Notes: generated by a model from the sequence alone, not told the origin. Counted from the stretch's first letter, positions 1 through 6,360 are shown. The stretch is 8,945 nt of DNA from Actinomycetota bacterium (GCA_005885115.1 VAXX01000445.1:1-8945), one strand, 5' to 3'. Numbers and translations: made by a program.

Positions 1-792
1 CGGCCGTTGTACCCGCGCGCAGTCCACCCGCCGCGTCGTGCTCCCGCCGGCCCCGAAGACCTCGTACCGGGGCAGCCACTCGTCCGGTCCGGCCCGGTCG
101 ATCCCGCCGTTCTCGACCACCGGGATCCGGGGCGCCGAACGGGTCACCACCCGGACCACGCTGCCGACCTGCCGGGCGTCGACGAGCTGCCCGTCGATCA
201 GGAAGCCGCCGGCCACCGTCGGGGTACGGCTGGCCAGGTCGACCAGGAGCAGTCGTGGCCCGACGATCCCACCGGCCGTACCCCAGGGCAGGAAGACCAG
301 CGCCTTGTCCCCGTACAACAGCAGGTTTGTCGGCTCGGCGGCGCTCTCCAGCGCGAGCGTCCCGGTGAGCTGCCGCGACGCCGCGTCGACCACCCACAGC
401 ACCCCGCGGCTGACCGTGATGATCCGTTTCCCGTCGGTCTTGACCAGGTCCGGCTCGTCCACGCCGGCCTCGGCGACGTTGGTGTCCGAGTGGTCCGGCG
501 GCGGCGCGACCTCCGCGATCCCGTCCCGCGCGCCGGCGGCCGGCGCGGGCACCGGCCCGGGCGCGACCCCCTCGGTGCGGACGCCGCCGGGGACGAGCGT
601 GCCGACCAGCGGGCGCAGGGCCGTGCGCAGGCCGGCCATCAGCTCGTCGCAGGAGGTCGCGGCGGTCAGGGCCAGCCGCCGCTCGCCGTGGGTGGCGCCG
701 GCCCAGCGGGTATCGACGGTGGGCGTCCGGCCGCTACAGCCGGTCAGCAGGGCGAGGGTGGCGACGAGCGCGGCGGCGGTCCGGAGGGTCAC
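1..792 (-). CDS. beta-propeller domain lipoprotein (C-terminus outside window)
   Basis: Open reading frame of 264 codons that starts with GTG and continues past the left edge, so the C-terminal part is missing. The N-terminus has one Arg, a hydrophobic stretch and a lipobox LTGC with the lipidated Cys at residue 19, so the product is probably an exported, membrane-anchored lipoprotein. Residues 104-121 contain TNVAEAGVDEPDLVKTDG, the signature I associate with the secreted beta-propeller family (Pfam Beta_propel type). It is followed by short strand-like repeats (ITVSRGVLWVVD, NLLLYGDKALVFLPW, LLLVDLA) typical of propeller blades. The GTG at 792 is the only ATG, GTG or TTG between the preceding gene's in-frame stop and the lipobox. 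No good ribosome binding site is visible. It lies 39 bases after the Lrp-type gene on the same strand and is probably co-transcribed with it. Exact function and ligand are unknown. Confidence 0.88.
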   Translation of the reverse strand, partial: MTLRTAAALVATLALLTGCSGRTPTVDTRWAGATHGERRLALTAATSCDELMAGLRTALRPLVGTLVPGGVRTEGVAPGPVPAPAAGARDGIAEVAPPPDHSDTNVAEAGVDEPDLVKTDGKRIITVSRGVLWVVDAASRQLTGTLALESAAEPTNLLLYGDKALVFLPWGTAGGIVGPRLLLVDLASRTPTVAGGFLIDGQLVDARQVGSVVRVVTRSAPRIPVVENGGIDRAGPDEWLPRYEVFGAGGSTTRRVDCARVQRP

Positions 793-831
793 ACCGCTTC
801 GACGGTACGACCGCTCCGGCGGTTCCCGTCG

Positions 832-1290
832 CTACAGGTCCTGCGGCGGCGGGGTCGAGTGCGGGTCGTCGACCAGCCGCGACAGTACGATCATGCTGCG
901 CGTCGAGGTGACGAAGGACTCCGAGCGCAGCCGTTCCAGCGCCTGCTCCAGATGCGCGATGTCGGCCGCCCGCAGGTGTACCAGCGCGTCGGCCTGCCCC
1001 GAGACGGTGTACGCGCCGACCACCTCCGGGTGCCGGCGGGCGGCCGCCTTGAGCTGCGCGGGGGTGGTGCGGTTGGTGCAGTACAGCTCCACGAACGCCT
1101 CGGTGGTCCAGCCCATCGCGGCCGGGTCGACGATCGCGGTGAACTTCTTGATCACGCCGGTCGCGCGCAGCCGGTCCACCCGTCGTTTCACCGCCGGCGC
1201 CGACAGCGCGACGGCCGAGCCGATCTCCGCGTACGACGCCCGCGCGTCCGCCGCGAGTAGTGCAATGATGCGCTGGTCGGTGACGTCCAT
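832..1290 (-). CDS. Lrp/AsnC family transcriptional regulator
   Basis: Encodes 152 residues, the normal length for this family. Residues 1-60 form the AsnC-type winged helix-turn-helix: MDVTDQRIIALLAADAR opens it and the recognition part reads SAPAVKRRVDRLRATGVI. Residues 70-145 form the RAM ligand-binding and oligomerisation domain, with VVGAYTVSGQADALVHLRA carrying the usual G-x-(S/T)-G-x-x-D pattern. The family binds amino acids and controls nearby amino-acid metabolism genes. It is divergent from ddaH with only 73 bases between starts, so regulation of ddaH and itself is the natural inference. The ATG at 1290 fits the family N-terminus. A GAGAGGTGA site (1301-1309) lies upstream, spaced better for a TTG two codons earlier (1296), which would add only two residues. 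Much longer upstream starts would run through the ddaH promoter and add sequence unlike the family. Confidence 0.93.
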   Translation of the reverse strand: MDVTDQRIIALLAADARASYAEIGSAVALSAPAVKRRVDRLRATGVIKKFTAIVDPAAMGWTTEAFVELYCTNRTTPAQLKAAARRHPEVVGAYTVSGQADALVHLRAADIAHLEQALERLRSESFVTSTRSMIVLSRLVDDPHSTPPPQDL

Positions 1291-1317
1291 ACGCAACAGA
1301 TCACCTCTCGTACGCAA
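1290..1317. promoter_or_regulatory. direct repeat TACGCAA x2, possible regulator site
   Basis: The heptamer TACGCAA occurs at 1290-1296 and again at 1311-1317, exactly 21 bases (two helical turns) apart. The first copy touches the Lrp-type gene's start codon and the second lies just upstream of its ribosome binding site. Same-face spacing suits an oligomeric Lrp-type regulator acting on its own gene. Only the repeat is observed; the function is inferred. Confidence 0.3.
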
Positions 1318-1330
1318 GCTTTCCGGCTGT

Positions 1331-1344
1331 CTGGCTACGGCCAG
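1331..1344. promoter_or_regulatory. inverted repeat CTGGC-N4-GCCAG, candidate operator
   Basis: A perfect 5-4-5 inverted repeat (CTGGC TACG GCCAG) sits in the 73-base divergent region, immediately upstream of the candidate ddaH -10 element. Its position suits a binding site for the divergent Lrp/AsnC regulator. Short GC-rich dyads occur by chance in this genome, so support is positional only. Confidence 0.3.
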
Positions 1345-1350
1345 CGTACC

Positions 1351-1356
1351 TACCCT
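1351..1356 (+). promoter_or_regulatory. -10 element (TACCCT) for a leaderless ddaH transcript
   Basis: TACCCT matches the actinobacterial -10 consensus TANNNT and ends exactly 7 bases before the ddaH ATG at 1364. That spacing places the transcription start on or next to the A of the start codon. There is no Shine-Dalgarno-like sequence before this ATG, which agrees with a leaderless mRNA. No convincing -35 element is visible. Confidence 0.5.
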
Positions 1357-1363
1357 TTTGATC

Positions 1364-2079
1364 ATGGCCCGGACGTATCTGATGTGCCCGCCCGAGTACT
1401 TCACCGTCGCGTACGCGATCAACGCGTGGATGGACACGAACGTCCCGGTCGACACCGAACTCGCGCTCAAGCAGTGGGAGCGGCTGCGCGAGACGCTGGT
1501 CGGGCTGGGCCACCAGGTACACGTCCTCCCGCCGGTACCCGGCCTGCCCGACCAGGTGTACGCCGCCAACGGCGCGTTCTCCGTCGACGGTACGGCCTAC
1601 GGCGCCCGCTTCAAGTACCCGCAGCGCACCGCCGAAGCCGCCGCGCACCAGGCGTTCTACGAGTCCGCCGGCTGGCACTACGTCCAGGCGAGCCACGTCA
1701 ACGAGGGCGAGGGCGACTTCACGTACCTGGGCCGTCGATCTCGCTACGCCTGGTCGACCCGCGCTTCTACCACCTGGACACCGCGCTCGCCCCGCTGGAC
1801 GACCACCAGATCGCGTACTACCCGGGCGCGTTCTCGCCGTCCTCGCGCGGAGTGCTGGAACAGCTCTTTCCGGACGCGGTATTCGCGTCGGAGGAGGACG
1901 CGCTGGCGTTCGGCCTGAACCTGGTCAGCGACGGGCGCAACGTACTCCTGCCCGCCGAGGCGTCCGGCATGGCGCGCCGGATCGCCGACGCCGGGTACCT
2001 GCCGGTACCGGTCGAGCTCGCCGAGCTGAAGAAGGGCGGCGGCAGCGTCAAATGCTGTATCGCGGAACTGCGTGGCTGA
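1364..2079 (+). pseudogene. ddaH: dimethylargininase (DDAH), internal deletion and frameshift
   Basis: The intact enzyme hydrolyses N-omega-methylated arginines to citrulline and methylamines (amidinotransferase/arginine deiminase fold, cytosolic). The first 123 codons match the family: MARTYLMCPPEYFTVAYAIN, the GLPDQVYAANGA block and the EGEGDF acidic motif. After Gly123 (about 1732) the frame is lost and translation would run to a TGA at 1916-1918 as unrelated Arg-rich sequence. The family sequence resumes in another frame at 1732 with SISLRLVDPRFYHLDTAL, which holds the catalytic His region, and continues to the C-terminal GGGSVKCC with the catalytic Cys, stopping at 2077-2079. The two parts total about 238 residues against about 262-275 in relatives, so about 26 codons are gone, including the expected L-A-G-T-G-F-R-T/S-D substrate loop. 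The frames require a loss of 3n+1 bases. It may be a genuine pseudogene or a sequence error; the rest of the gene shows no decay. Confidence 0.85.
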
Positions 2080-2122
2080 CCGCTGCTTCACTGGACGGAT
2101 GCACGCGCCGGTTGACGTGGTG

Positions 2123-2152
2123 CGGGTGGGGCACCGATCGGTGCCCCACCCG
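2123..2152. terminator. bidirectional terminator hairpin between convergent genes
   Basis: A perfect 30-base palindrome can fold as a 13-base-pair GC-rich stem with a GATC loop; the core arms are GGGTGGGGCACC and GGTGCCCCACCC. It lies 43 bases after the ddaH stop and 15 bases beyond the end of the minus-strand lipoprotein gene, so it can serve both transcripts. No T-tract follows, which is common for actinobacterial terminators. Confidence 0.8.
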
Positions 2153-2167
2153 GCCAACGGTGAGCGG

Positions 2168-2686
2168 CTACTTCGGAAGCGGGATGACGATCAGGTTCGC
2201 GGTCACGGTCGAGCCGTCCTTGGCCCCGGCGACCCCGATCTCGGTACCCACTTTCACCGCGTTGGCCTGGATCGTGGTGCGGTGCTCGATGACCCGCAGC
2301 GGCTTGCCGAATACCCAGGTCTGGGTGAAGCCGTCGGCCGACTTGACGGTGACCGAGGTGTCGTCGATGGCGGTGACCGTGCCGCGCTGGACGTCGATGG
2401 TCTTGTCGCCCTGCTTGGTCTGTACGACGACCTCGCCGTGCTCGACGTTGCGGCCCAACGCCCGGCGCAGCCGGAGCGCGCCCGCGCGGCGCTGCTTGGC
2501 AGCGGCTCCGGGTGCGGAGTTTGCGTCGGGCGAGGCGCTGGGACCGGGGTCGGTGAGCTTGCCGGCGGACAGGTCGTCGCTGGTGAAACCGAGCGCGGTC
2601 AGGGCGGACGCCTCGGGGTTGAGCGAGTTGCTGACGTCGACCGGGCCGCAGGCGGTCAGGCCGATCGCTTGCGCGGCAAGCGTCAG
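2168..2686 (-). CDS. small exported DUF5666-like protein, probable lipoprotein
   Basis: From a CTG at 2686 this encodes 172 residues. The N-terminus TLAAQAIGLTACG looks like the hydrophobic core and lipobox (LTAC) of a lipoprotein signal, followed by a flexible Ser/Ala/Pro-rich linker. A beta-rich domain from about residue 92 (GEVVVQT, GTVTAIDDTSVTVKSADG, VKVGTEIGVAGAKDGSTVTA) resembles DUF5666 / OB-like repeats. The function is unknown; the position after a sensor kinase suggests an envelope role or a target of that system. No ATG, GTG or TTG is available upstream in frame near the signal. The CTG shares the four bases CTGA with the kinase stop codon, which would suit translational coupling, but there is no ribosome binding site and no basic N-terminal region. 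Reading a few codons further upstream gives NVALTLAAQAIGLTAC, so the true start (perhaps M-R-N-V) may have been deleted. The coding body is secure; the start is not. Confidence 0.7.
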   Translation of the reverse strand: MTLAAQAIGLTACGPVDVSNSLNPEASALTALGFTSDDLSAGKLTDPGPSASPDANSAPGAAAKQRRAGALRLRRALGRNVEHGEVVVQTKQGDKTIDVQRGTVTAIDDTSVTVKSADGFTQTWVFGKPLRVIEHRTTIQANAVKVGTEIGVAGAKDGSTVTANLIVIPLPK

Positions 2687-4560
2687 TGCGACGTTCGGGG
2701 TTGGTAAACCGGCAGCCGTACGCTGAACCGGGCGCCGCCTTCCGGGGCGTGACCGGCCTCGATCGTGCCGCCGAGCCGGCGTACCAGGCCGTATGCCAGC
2801 GCCAGACCCAGGCCCGAGCCGACCTTTCGTACCCCCTGGTACCGCTGCGACATCGCGCCCCGCTCGAAGATCACGGACAGGTCGGCGTCGGTGAAGCCGG
2901 GGCCGCCGTCGCGTACGTCCACGGTCGCGTACCCGGCCTGCGGATACAGCGCGAGCACCACCGGTGTACCGGCGGGTACGACCCGTACCGCGTTGTCCAG
3001 CAAACCGTCGAGCACCTGCCGGATCCGGCCCGGGTCGGTCGGTACGAGCACCGGGGCGGGTGGCAGTTCGACCCGCAACGGGACGCCGGCGGCGGTGCAC
3101 CGGGGCGTCCAGGTCCTACCCACGTCGCCGACCAGCTCCACGAGGTCCACCGGCAGGACGCTGAGCGGGAAGTCCACGGCGTCCAGCCGGGCCAGCGCGA
3201 GCAGGTCGCTGACCAGCCGGTCCAGCCGTTGCGCCTCGGCCAGTACGGTCTGCCCGGTGCGTACCGCCCCGTCGGGCTCCACGACCCCGTCGGCCAGCGC
3301 CTCGGCGTACCCCCGGATGGTTGTCAGCGGCGTGCGCAGCTCATGCGAGATCGACAACAGGAAGTCCCGCTGCCGGCCCTCGCTGGTGGCCAGCGCGGCG
3401 GCCAGCCCGTTGAGCGCGTGGGCCAGCTCCTCCACCTCGGCCGGCGGCTCGGGGACCAGCCGCACGGACCGGTCGCCGGCCGACAGCCGCATGGCCGCGC
3501 CGGCCGCGTTGCGGATCGGCCGGGCCAGGCGGCGGGCCAGCAGCGCCCCGGCGACGGCGCCGGCGAGCAGGCCGGCGATCAGGGCCAGCCACAACCGGTT
3601 GAGTACGGTGACCGCGCCGAAACCGGTGACCGCGCGCTCGGTGAGCACCACCCCGCTGCCCGGCGTACCCGGCAGCGGCTGCGCCTCGACCAGCAGCACG
3701 TGCCCGTTGATGAGGGCGGTTTCGTCGTGTACGGGCTGCCCCGCGGCCAGGGTGGTGACGATGCGGTCAGGCAGCCGGGCCCCCTGCCCCACGAGTACGC
3801 CGTCCCGGACCAGGTACGCCTCGATGCCCTGACGACGCAGCTCCTGGGTGAGCCGTTGCTGCCCGACCTCGCGGGGTCGGGTGCCGATCAGGTCGGCCGC
3901 GATCTGCGCCTTGTCGGCCAGGCCCCGGCGAGCCTGGGAGTTGGCCGCCCGCAGCGCCAACGGGAACGCGACCAGCGCGGCGGTGTAGCCGACGCCGCGG
4001 ACGGTACGGATCACCGCGCCGTACCCGCCGAGCTTGGCCCGTACCTGGGCCACGTGCACGTCGACGGTACGGGTGCCGGCGTGCGCGGCGTACCCCCACA
4101 CCGAGGCCAGCAGCTCGTCCCGGGTGAACACCCGGCCGGGCCGGCCGAGCAGGTGCGCCAGCAGGTCGAACTCGGTCGGCGTCAGGGCCACCGGTTCCCC
4201 ACCGGCGTGTACCGTCCGGCGACCCGGGTCGAGGACCACCTCGCCGGCCTGGCGTACCCGCTCCCCCTCCGGCGGCCCGGCGGTGCGGCGCAGTACGGCC
4301 TTGACCCGGGCGACCAGCTCGCGCGGGCTGAACGGCTTGGTCAGGTAGTCGTCGGCGCCCTGCTCCAGGCCGAGGATCCGGTCGACCTCGTCGTCGCGGG
4401 CGGTCAGGAACAGCACCGGTGTCCAGTCCCCGAACTCGCGCAGCTTCCGGCAGATCTCGGTGCCGGTGACCACGGGCAGGCCGATGTCCAGCACGCAGGC
4501 GACCGGCCGCAGCTTGCGCGCGGCGGCCAGGCCGGCGCCACCATCGTACTCCAGGTGCAC
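2683..4560 (-). CDS. OmpR-type response regulator joined in frame to sensor histidine kinase (truncated at N-terminus and at the junction)
   Basis: One open frame of 625 codons from GTG 4560. Residues 1-90 are a receiver domain lacking its first strand and helix and thus the acidic pair; phospho-acceptor Asp25 (VLDIGLP), Thr53 and Lys75 (YLTKPFS) are present. Residues 105-193 are an OmpR/PhoB winged helix (RTVDVHVAQVRAKL, ending IRTVRGVGYTA). The frame then enters a kinase directly: a remnant of membrane segment 1 (ALVAFPLAL, 195-203), an extracytoplasmic sensor region to about 320, segment 2 at 322-342, HAMP to about 390, H-box SHELRTP with His406, N-box Asn523, G1 DGGPGF, F-box IFERG and G2 GSGLGLAL. 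Such pairs are normally two adjacent genes, so the fusion probably reflects a deletion of the regulator's tail, the intergenic DNA and the kinase's first residues. Upstream in this frame there is no ATG, GTG or TTG before 4560; the nearby ATG at 4588 is out of frame. It could be a natural hybrid, but with a weak first membrane segment the sensor would be misplaced. Stimulus unknown. Confidence 0.85.
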   Translation of the reverse strand: MHLEYDGGAGLAAARKLRPVACVLDIGLPVVTGTEICRKLREFGDWTPVLFLTARDDEVDRILGLEQGADDYLTKPFSPRELVARVKAVLRRTAGPPEGERVRQAGEVVLDPGRRTVHAGGEPVALTPTEFDLLAHLLGRPGRVFTRDELLASVWGYAAHAGTRTVDVHVAQVRAKLGGYGAVIRTVRGVGYTAALVAFPLALRAANSQARRGLADKAQIAADLIGTRPREVGQQRLTQELRRQGIEAYLVRDGVLVGQGARLPDRIVTTLAAGQPVHDETALINGHVLLVEAQPLPGTPGSGVVLTERAVTGFGAVTVLNRLWLALIAGLLAGAVAGALLARRLARPIRNAAGAAMRLSAGDRSVRLVPEPPAEVEELAHALNGLAAALATSEGRQRDFLLSISHELRTPLTTIRGYAEALADGVVEPDGAVRTGQTVLAEAQRLDRLVSDLLALARLDAVDFPLSVLPVDLVELVGDVGRTWTPRCTAAGVPLRVELPPAPVLVPTDPGRIRQVLDGLLDNAVRVVPAGTPVVLALYPQAGYATVDVRDGGPGFTDADLSVIFERGAMSQRYQGVRKVGSGLGLALAYGLVRRLGGTIEAGHAPEGGARFSVRLPVYQPRTSH

Positions 4561-4576
4561 ACCGAACCCGTCTCGG

Positions 4577-4588
4577 TCACCCGCCCAT
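4577..4588 (-). other. possible remnant start of the response regulator (ATG then stop after 3 codons)
   Basis: The only ATG just upstream of the receiver domain is at 4588 and reads M-G-G-stop. It is out of frame with the receiver sequence, which is already recognisable at about 4575 as DGFGVHLEYDGG. If this ATG is the original start, about 25-30 codons of the first beta-alpha unit were lost and the loss was 3n+2 bases. No ribosome binding site is visible before it, so the assignment is tentative. Confidence 0.4.
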
Positions 4589-4602
4589 GATGGCGGACGC
4601 GG

Positions 4603-4631
4603 GATCAGCCCGGGTTCAGCAACGCGTTCAG
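4603..4631. promoter_or_regulatory. three G(A/T)TCAG direct repeats, candidate OmpR-family operator
   Basis: GATCAG at 4603-4608, GTTCAG at 4614-4619 and GTTCAG at 4626-4631 recur at 11 and 12 base intervals on the same strand. They lie just upstream of the response regulator. OmpR/PhoB-type regulators bind tandem direct repeats at about 11 base spacing, and actinobacterial PhoP boxes contain GTTCA. Autoregulation by the adjacent regulator is the inference. Confidence 0.45.
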
Positions 4632-4650
4632 AGTGTGTAAGGACGCCAGG

Positions 4651-5094
4651 TCAGGCCGCGGCGAGCTGGCGGGCCGGGGCGGCGCCGTCGAAGATCGCCC
4701 GCAGGCGCCGGTCGAGCTGGGCGAGGGCGTCGCGGCGGCGCAGCCGGATCGTGAAGCGCTCCCGGATCCCGTCGATCGCGGTCGCGGACAGTTCCACGGT
4801 GGTACGCGTCGGGTCCGGTACCCACGTCACGTCGGCCAGCTCGTGCAGCGGCGCGTCGAGGTGCAGGCGTACCCGGTGCACCACCCGGCTCTCGTGGATG
4901 ATCACGAGCCGGTGCCGGGTGAGCACCAGGACGTACTCGCCGAGCGGGCGGTCCGGGCGGGTACAGCGGGTCACCAGCTCGACGGCGTCGGCGCCAAGGT
5001 ACCGACGGAACACCGGGAGGTGGCGACCGATCGCCGGCATGTCCAGTCCGGCGTCGGCGGCGGCGGGAAGGAAGGTCCGGGCGAACAGGTCCAT
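4651..5094 (-). CDS. conserved actinobacterial protein of unknown function
   Basis: Encodes 147 residues from ATG 5094 to TGA 4651. The start was chosen because MDLFARTFLPAAADAGLDM begins the coherent amphipathic N-terminal part. A longer frame upstream (to 5151) is Arg-rich and runs through an intergenic stem-loop. Residues 1-35 appear helical. They are followed by alternating strand-like segments (AVELVTRCTRPDRPLGEYVLVLTRHRLVIIHESRV, here in sub-20 pieces: AVELVTRC, GEYVLVLT, HRLVIIHES, VVHRVRLHL) and then a C-terminal helix (RRRDALAQLDRRLRAIF). A run of strands capped by one helix resembles a PH-like fold, but that is structural guesswork. There is no signal peptide or membrane segment, so it is probably cytosolic. 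It sits 74 bases downstream of the thiolase gene on the same strand, with a stem-loop between them. The ribosome binding site is weak. I do not recognise a named family. Confidence 0.78.
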   Translation of the reverse strand: MDLFARTFLPAAADAGLDMPAIGRHLPVFRRYLGADAVELVTRCTRPDRPLGEYVLVLTRHRLVIIHESRVVHRVRLHLDAPLHELADVTWVPDPTRTTVELSATAIDGIRERFTIRLRRRDALAQLDRRLRAIFDGAAPARQLAAA

Positions 5095-5103
5095 GCCGGC
5101 TAA

Positions 5104-5135
5104 ACGACCCCGTGTCAAGCCACGCAACGGGTCGT
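5104..5135. terminator. stem-loop after the thiolase gene, candidate terminator
   Basis: Arms ACGACCC (5104-5110) and GGGTCGT (5129-5135) pair perfectly. CGTG (5111-5114) and CACG (5121-5124) extend the stem inward around a TCAAGC loop, leaving a four-base bulge CAAC. Total pairing is 11 base pairs. It lies 34 bases beyond the thiolase stop and 10 bases before the next gene's start, so it could end or attenuate read-through. There is no T-tract. Confidence 0.4.
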
Positions 5136-5168
5136 GTCGTTGCTGTCGCACATCTGGTCCGACAGGGC

Positions 5169-6332
5169 TCAGAGCAGCTCAAGGAGGGTGGCGTTGGCCA
5201 TGCCACCGCCCTCGCACATGGTCTGCAGCCCGTACCGGATCCCGTGGTCGCGCATCTGGTGCAGCAGGGTCGTCATGAGCCGGGCACCCGAGCCGCCGAG
5301 CGGGTGACCGAGTGCGATCGCCCCGCCCCGCGGGTTGAGCCGGGCCGGGTCGGCTCCGGTCTCCGCGAGCCACGCCAGGGGTACCGGCGCGAACGCCTCG
5401 TTCACCTCGTACACCCCGATGTCGGCGAGGCTGATTCCCGCGCGCCGCAACAGTTTCGCGGTGGCCGGGATCGGCGCGGTCAACATGATCACCGGGTCGT
5501 CCCCGGCGACCACGGCGGTGTGGATGCGGGCCAGCGGGGTCAGCCCGTGCGCGGCCGCCCATTCGGACGTGGTGACCGCGACGGCGGCGGCGCCGTCGGA
5601 GATCTGCGACGCGGAGCCGGCCGTGACCACGCCGTCCGCCTTGAACGGGGTCTTCAGCTCGGCGAGCTTGGCGACGGTGGTATCCCGCCGGATGCCCTCG
5701 TCCTGCTTGACCGCCTCGACCGGGACGATCTCGGCGTCGAACTCGCCGGCGTCCTGCGCGGCCGCGGCCTTGACGTGGCTGTCCAGCGCGAACTCGTCAA
5801 GTCGGGTACGCGAGAAACCCCAGCGCGCCGCGATCATCTCGGCGCCGACGCCCTGGTTGAACGGCACCGGCTCGCTGTCCTCGAAGCCCTCGACGCCGGC
5901 GTACCGGGCCCGGATCGCCGACCCGTACGGCGTCCCCGCGCCCACCCCCACCGAGGCCCCCATGGTCACCCGGGTCATCGACTCGACTCCCCCGGCCACG
6001 ACCAGGTCGGCCTGCCCGGCGAGGACCGCCGCGGCCGCCTGGTGGATCGCCTGCTGGCTCGACCCGCACTGCCGGTCGACCGTGGTACCGGGCACCGACT
6101 CGGGCCAGCCCGCCGCGAGTACGACGTTGCGCCCGACGTTCCACGACTGCTCGCCGACCTGCGAGACGCAGCCCCACATGACGTCCTCGACGTCGGCCGG
6201 GTCGAAGCCGGTACGGCTGGCCAGCGCCCGCAGTACGTGCGCCGACAGGTCCACCGGGTGTACCTGCGCCAGCCCGCCCTTGCGCCGTCCGATGGGGGTA
6301 CGCACGGCGCCGACGATGACCGCGTCTCGCAT
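5169..6332 (-). CDS. thiolase (acetyl-CoA C-acyltransferase, FadA-like)
   Basis: Encodes 387 residues, the usual length for a thiolase. These enzymes cleave 3-ketoacyl-CoA with CoA in beta-oxidation, or condense acyl-CoAs in the reverse reaction, in the cytosol. The catalytic residues are all present: nucleophile Cys89 in VDRQCGSSQQAIHQAA, Asn311 in the NEAFAP motif, His343 in GGAIALGHPLGGSGAR, and Cys373 in CEGGGMANA. The N-terminal MRDAVIVGAVRTPIGRRKGG is the normal family start. The ATG at 6332 has a strong GAGGAG site (6338-6343) five bases upstream; longer in-frame starts would extend into the divergent promoter region. No partner hydratase or dehydrogenase gene is in the window, so the substrate (short, fatty or steroid side-chain acyl-CoA) cannot be decided. 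The wording of many annotations as acetyl-CoA acetyltransferase would also fit. No damage is seen. Confidence 0.95.
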   Translation of the reverse strand: MRDAVIVGAVRTPIGRRKGGLAQVHPVDLSAHVLRALASRTGFDPADVEDVMWGCVSQVGEQSWNVGRNVVLAAGWPESVPGTTVDRQCGSSQQAIHQAAAAVLAGQADLVVAGGVESMTRVTMGASVGVGAGTPYGSAIRARYAGVEGFEDSEPVPFNQGVGAEMIAARWGFSRTRLDEFALDSHVKAAAAQDAGEFDAEIVPVEAVKQDEGIRRDTTVAKLAELKTPFKADGVVTAGSASQISDGAAAVAVTTSEWAAAHGLTPLARIHTAVVAGDDPVIMLTAPIPATAKLLRRAGISLADIGVYEVNEAFAPVPLAWLAETGADPARLNPRGGAIALGHPLGGSGARLMTTLLHQMRDHGIRYGLQTMCEGGGMANATLLELL

Positions 6333-6360
6333 GGTTACTCCTCGGTAGCTTGTGTCGTTC

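Noticed and set aside
38..1363. Long plus-strand open frames across the left 1.3 kb
   Set aside because: They lie opposite the beta-propeller and Lrp-type genes and read as Arg/Ser/Pro-rich sequence with no family resemblance. Only the part from 1364 is real (ddaH).
1724..1745. Programmed frameshift in ddaH
   Set aside because: A recoding event would keep all residues. Here about 26 conserved residues are missing and no slippery run is present.
2686..4590. A plus-strand open frame of over 600 codons
   Set aside because: It is antisense to the regulator-kinase frame, rich in Gly, Gln, Arg and Pro, and shows no domain. GC-rich DNA keeps such shadow frames open.
5113..5118. TTGACA on the minus strand as a -35 box for the gene starting at 5094
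   Set aside because: With normal spacing the -10 would fall on the start codon and reads CATGGA, which does not fit TANNNT. The hexamer lies inside a stem-loop.
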